Assembly: GCA_002308795.1 (NCBI GenBank)
Contig: DBVV01000043.1
Coordinates: 1 to 8,883, forward strand
Reading direction: 5' to 3'
From: Mageeibacillus sp. UBA1255
GTDB lineage: Bacteria; Bacillota; Clostridia; UBA1212; UBA1255
Length of the DNA: 8,883 nucleotides
Below, in pieces: positions 7,035 to 8,883 of the stretch; position 1 is the stretch's first letter, and every line of letters begins with the position of its first letter. The position numbers and the translations under genes were made by a program. The notes below the pieces were generated by a model. The model saw only the letters and a program-made list of their open reading frames with translations. It was not told the DNA's origin and searched no databases.

Positions 7035-8510
7035 TCAGAATTTTCGGTTCGTCCTGAACCTGAGCAGCAGATCGCTCTTGTCAAGTCCGTACCTGGTGAT
7101 GATGTCGGTCGCCCTTGAATCATCTCCGCGGTGGACCGTCTTGAAGCGGAACGTGCGTTTTCCGTCGCGCCCTGCGATAGCGTCGAGCAGCGGTACGTTT
7201 TCGGGAATTATGTCGGAGATCGTATTCGAATTTGAACGGCTGTTGTTGAACGTCCGGACGGCGCAGATACCGTTCGCCCCCTTATCGGAAAATTCAAGCA
7301 GTTTCGCAACGCATTCGTTGAGTTCTTTTATGCTGCTTTCTTCCGAGTCCGGCCACAGCACGAGAAGAAGGGAGTCCTTCAGCTCGTCGTCGGGAGGTAA
7401 AAGTTCCGGGTCGTATCCGTGAGAGCACAGATAAATGCCGGAGACGGGCATGATCGAACCCATCGCTGCGGGAACGCTTAGCCCGATCATAAAGAATATA
7501 TGCGCGATAGCGATCGCTTTTAAGAATGAGGTCTTTCCGCTTCCGATCGGGCCTGCCATAAGCGACATCGCATCTTTGCGGTGAAGCGTTAAGTTGTTCA
7601 TAACAACGGTGCGGCCGAGATTGTTCCTTCTGAGCAGCAGGAGAGAGATATCGCAAAGATTTATAAGATCAGTTGTCCTGCGGCTCGGTCTGGGATCGCA
7701 AAGAGGTATATTGTTTTTCTTAAGCAGCGAATGTATTTTCGCGAGGTTCAGAAGGTATTCCAGGTGAGGACTGAATGCCGATACCGCAGACGAGAGCGTG
7801 AGCAGCGACGTCTCCTGCTTTTCGCAGAATGTATTTATCGATGAGAACAGTTCCGGCCTGAGCGATTTTAGTTCGTCGGAAAGGGCGGCGGGGAGTTCCG
7901 CTACTCCGGAGTGCGTACCTTCTTTTCTTAGCGGTATTTTACCGGTAAGTTCAAGGTGGCAGTCTCTGACCTGTCCGTCGGTGCAGCTGAATCTTAGTTT
8001 TATCAGGGGCAATGCCGCGAGTTCGCGGCGGATATATGCGAGTGTAGCTTCGATGTCGGACAATTCTTTTGCATATCTTTGCGGGAAATCCAGAAGTGCC
8101 CTGAGTTCGGCGGCAAGCTTTCCGGGCGATCTGTCGATATCACCGGACGATATAGTTTCGCAGGCGTCAAGCAGTTCTTTCGCCATATTTAAAAGTGCGA
8201 GTGTTTTTTCCTGACTCCCGCTCTGGCGCGAATACGTTCTTAACGTTCTCCCTAGCGCGTAAAGTTTGCGGAAAACGTCTGTGAAAAATGCGTTTTTCTC
8301 CGGATCGGATACGCACGCTATCATAAGCCTGATGTCACTGAGGCGGGAACTGAATTCCGCGTCGCCCTGTCTCGATGCTGCTGCGCTTTCCTCAAATTCG
8401 AGGTACATTTGAGCGGCGGTCTGATTCGCCGCTTCTTCTCCGAGGCAGTCGTTCATCAGTATTTTTAAGTCGGTGTCGTCAAGGCATTTTAAGAATAGCT
8501 TTTTCTCCAT
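7035..8510 (-). CDS. MutS-related ATPase, first of a tandem pair, degenerate Walker B
   Basis: No named gene is recognised. The 491 residues are mainly helical up to about 310. They carry a MutS-style lead-in to the ATPase (LEYLLNLAKIHSLL 250-263; VVMNNLTLH 302-310) and Walker A MAGPIGSGKTSFLKA (318-332). Next comes a MutS-like GLSVPAAMGSIMPVSGIYL (343-361), and near the end RFKTVHRGDDSRATDIITRYGL (455-476), which matches the C-terminal MutS motif. The Walker B position reads LLVLWPDSEESS (382-393), so the usual Asp/Asn-Glu pair is Pro-Asp. The TH motif is replaced by VRT (418-420). The stretch between Walker A and B is about 15 residues shorter than in its neighbour. ATP may be bound but is probably hydrolysed poorly. 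Domain I is absent. The start is the ATG at 8510, with AAGGAG ten bases upstream; an in-frame extension to 8660 would run through the promoter and repeats. This is the first gene of the repair cluster. Confidence 0.75.
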   Translation of the reverse strand: MEKKLFLKCLDDTDLKILMNDCLGEEAANQTAAQMYLEFEESAAASRQGDAEFSSRLSDIRLMIACVSDPEKNAFFTDVFRKLYALGRTLRTYSRQSGSQEKTLALLNMAKELLDACETISSGDIDRSPGKLAAELRALLDFPQRYAKELSDIEATLAYIRRELAALPLIKLRFSCTDGQVRDCHLELTGKIPLRKEGTHSGVAELPAALSDELKSLRPELFSSINTFCEKQETSLLTLSSAVSAFSPHLEYLLNLAKIHSLLKKNNIPLCDPRPSRRTTDLINLCDISLLLLRRNNLGRTVVMNNLTLHRKDAMSLMAGPIGSGKTSFLKAIAIAHIFFMIGLSVPAAMGSIMPVSGIYLCSHGYDPELLPPDDELKDSLLLVLWPDSEESSIKELNECVAKLLEFSDKGANGICAVRTFNNSRSNSNTISDIIPENVPLLDAIAGRDGKRTFRFKTVHRGDDSRATDIITRYGLDKSDLLLRFRTNRKF

Positions 8511-8520
8511 CTGGTTGTGT

Positions 8521-8526
8521 CTCCTT
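8521..8526 (-). promoter_or_regulatory. Ribosome binding site of the first MutS-like gene
   Basis: AAGGAG on the minus strand lies ten bases before the ATG at 8510. It decides this start over upstream in-frame alternatives that lack a ribosome site and run into repeats. Confidence 0.75.
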
Positions 8527-8533
8527 CCAGGGA

Positions 8534-8590
8534 TTCTCGTCCGAATCTGCCGGCAGATCTCTTCACGAAGAGTATACTCCGGGACGAGGA
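8534..8590. promoter_or_regulatory. Nested dyad symmetries around the cluster promoter (possible operator)
   Basis: Three symmetries are stacked here. ATCTGCCGGCAGAT (8545-8558) is a perfect 14-bp palindrome. It abuts CTCTTCACGAAGAG (8559-8572), a dyad with 6-bp arms that covers the expected start site and touches the -10. Both are enclosed by TTCTCGTCC (8534-8542) and GGACGAGGA (8582-8590), inverted arms with one mismatch. The position fits repressor binding or a structured leader. No regulator family can be named from this. Confidence 0.5.
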
Positions 8591-8599
8591 AAAATGCAA
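8571..8599 (-). promoter_or_regulatory. Candidate promoter of the MutS-like/rmuC/recG cluster
   Basis: On the minus strand TATACT (8576-8571) matches the -10 consensus at 5 of 6 positions. TTGCAT (8599-8594) lies exactly 17 bp upstream but matches the -35 at only 3 of 6. Transcription would start near 8564, giving a leader of about 54 nt. The weak -35 suggests a regulated or activator-dependent promoter, which is inference. Confidence 0.5.
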
Positions 8600-8614
8600 T
8601 GGCAAGCGAACCGG

Positions 8615-8698
8615 ATGATGGAAAATGGTAAATTAATAATGGACAATGGATAATGGACAATGGAGAATGGCAAATGAAAAATGGATAATGGAAAATTG
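8615..8698. repeat. Degenerate heptamer array, 12 units of about ANAATGG
   Basis: The plus strand holds an unbroken 7-bp periodicity: ATGATGG, AAAATGG, TAAATTA, ATAATGG, ACAATGG, ATAATGG, ACAATGG, AGAATGG, CAAATGA, AAAATGG, ATAATGG, AAAATTG. Position 2 varies most, while the AATGG core is kept in most units. It is an intergenic simple-sequence array between the promoter region and the 54-bp repeats. Heptamer arrays (STRR) are known from cyanobacteria; this one is merely similar in form. Confidence 0.8.
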
Positions 8699-8883
8699 TG
8701 GCCGTATCAGTGAGGTAGAAAGTACGGCCTCAAATCCGCCTTTGGTCATTTGTGGCCGTATAGATGAGGTGGAAAGTACGGCCGCAATTCAACCTTTTGC
8801 CATTTGTGGCCGTATCAGTGAGGTAGAAAGTACGGCCGCAAATCCGCCTTTGGTCGATTGTGGCCGTATCGATGAAGTAGAAA
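8697..8883. repeat. Tandem 54-bp repeat with internal hairpin, three full copies and one cut by the window edge
   Basis: Copies begin at 8697, 8751, 8805 and 8859, an exact 54-bp period. Copies 1 and 3 differ at three positions; copy 2 differs from copy 1 at roughly ten. Each full copy has the invariant arms GGCCGTA and TACGGCC 16 bases apart (8700-8706 with 8723-8729, and the same offset in copies 2 and 3). In copies 2 and 3 the flanks extend the stem through one G-T wobble. Variation falls in the loop and the linker, not in the 7-bp arms. The array continues past the right edge. The linkers are too alike between copies for a CRISPR array. No gene is supported on the minus strand in 8511-8883. 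Confidence 0.85.

Noticed and set aside
7022..7123. Longer reading of the second MutS-like gene from 7123
   Set aside because: It would overlap the upstream coding region by nearly 90 bases, while a clear ribosome site sits just before the ATG at 7021.
8697..8883. CRISPR array
   Set aside because: The whole 54-bp unit is repeated with only modest drift. There are no unique spacers, and no cas genes are nearby.

Overview
All six protein genes in this window lie on the minus strand, so transcription runs from high to low coordinates. The sequence suggests a moderately GC-rich member of the Clostridia (Firmicutes). The reasons are strong AGGAGG-type ribosome binding sites, compact gene spacing, a short dihydroorotase of the kind I associate with gut Firmicutes, and Gram-positive-style RecG and RmuC. 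This placement is inferred from protein style, not from a marker gene.

Layout in the direction of transcription. The right end (8511-8883) holds no supported minus-strand gene. It has at least three and a half tandem 54-bp repeats, each carrying a hairpin, then twelve degenerate heptamers of the form ANAATGG, then a probable promoter surrounded by clustered dyad symmetries. Next comes a tightly packed run of four genes: two adjacent MutS-related ATPases (8510-7035 and 7021-5516), rmuC (5464-4139) and recG (4135-1967). Gaps between them are 3 to about 50 bases, so they are probably one transcript. RecG and RmuC have established links to recombination and DNA repair, so the two unnamed MutS-like proteins probably act on DNA junctions or branched intermediates too. 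They lack the mismatch-recognition domain I of MutS, so classical mismatch repair is unlikely.

A second unit begins after recG with a well-matched sigma-A promoter (TTGAAA, 17 bp, TATTAT) and a leader of about 100 nt. It holds pyrC (1827-673) and the first 204 codons of carB (from 614, running off the left edge), both for de novo pyrimidine synthesis. An intrinsic terminator whose loop contains the pyrC stop codon separates the two genes.

The most interesting content is the MutS-like pair. The first protein keeps Walker A and the C-terminal MutS motif but has degraded Walker B and TH motifs. The second keeps Walker A, Walker B (with Asn for Asp) and the TH motif but ends before the C-terminal motif. 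These losses are complementary and suggest an obligate heteromer. The repeat and dyad cluster upstream is the second point of interest.
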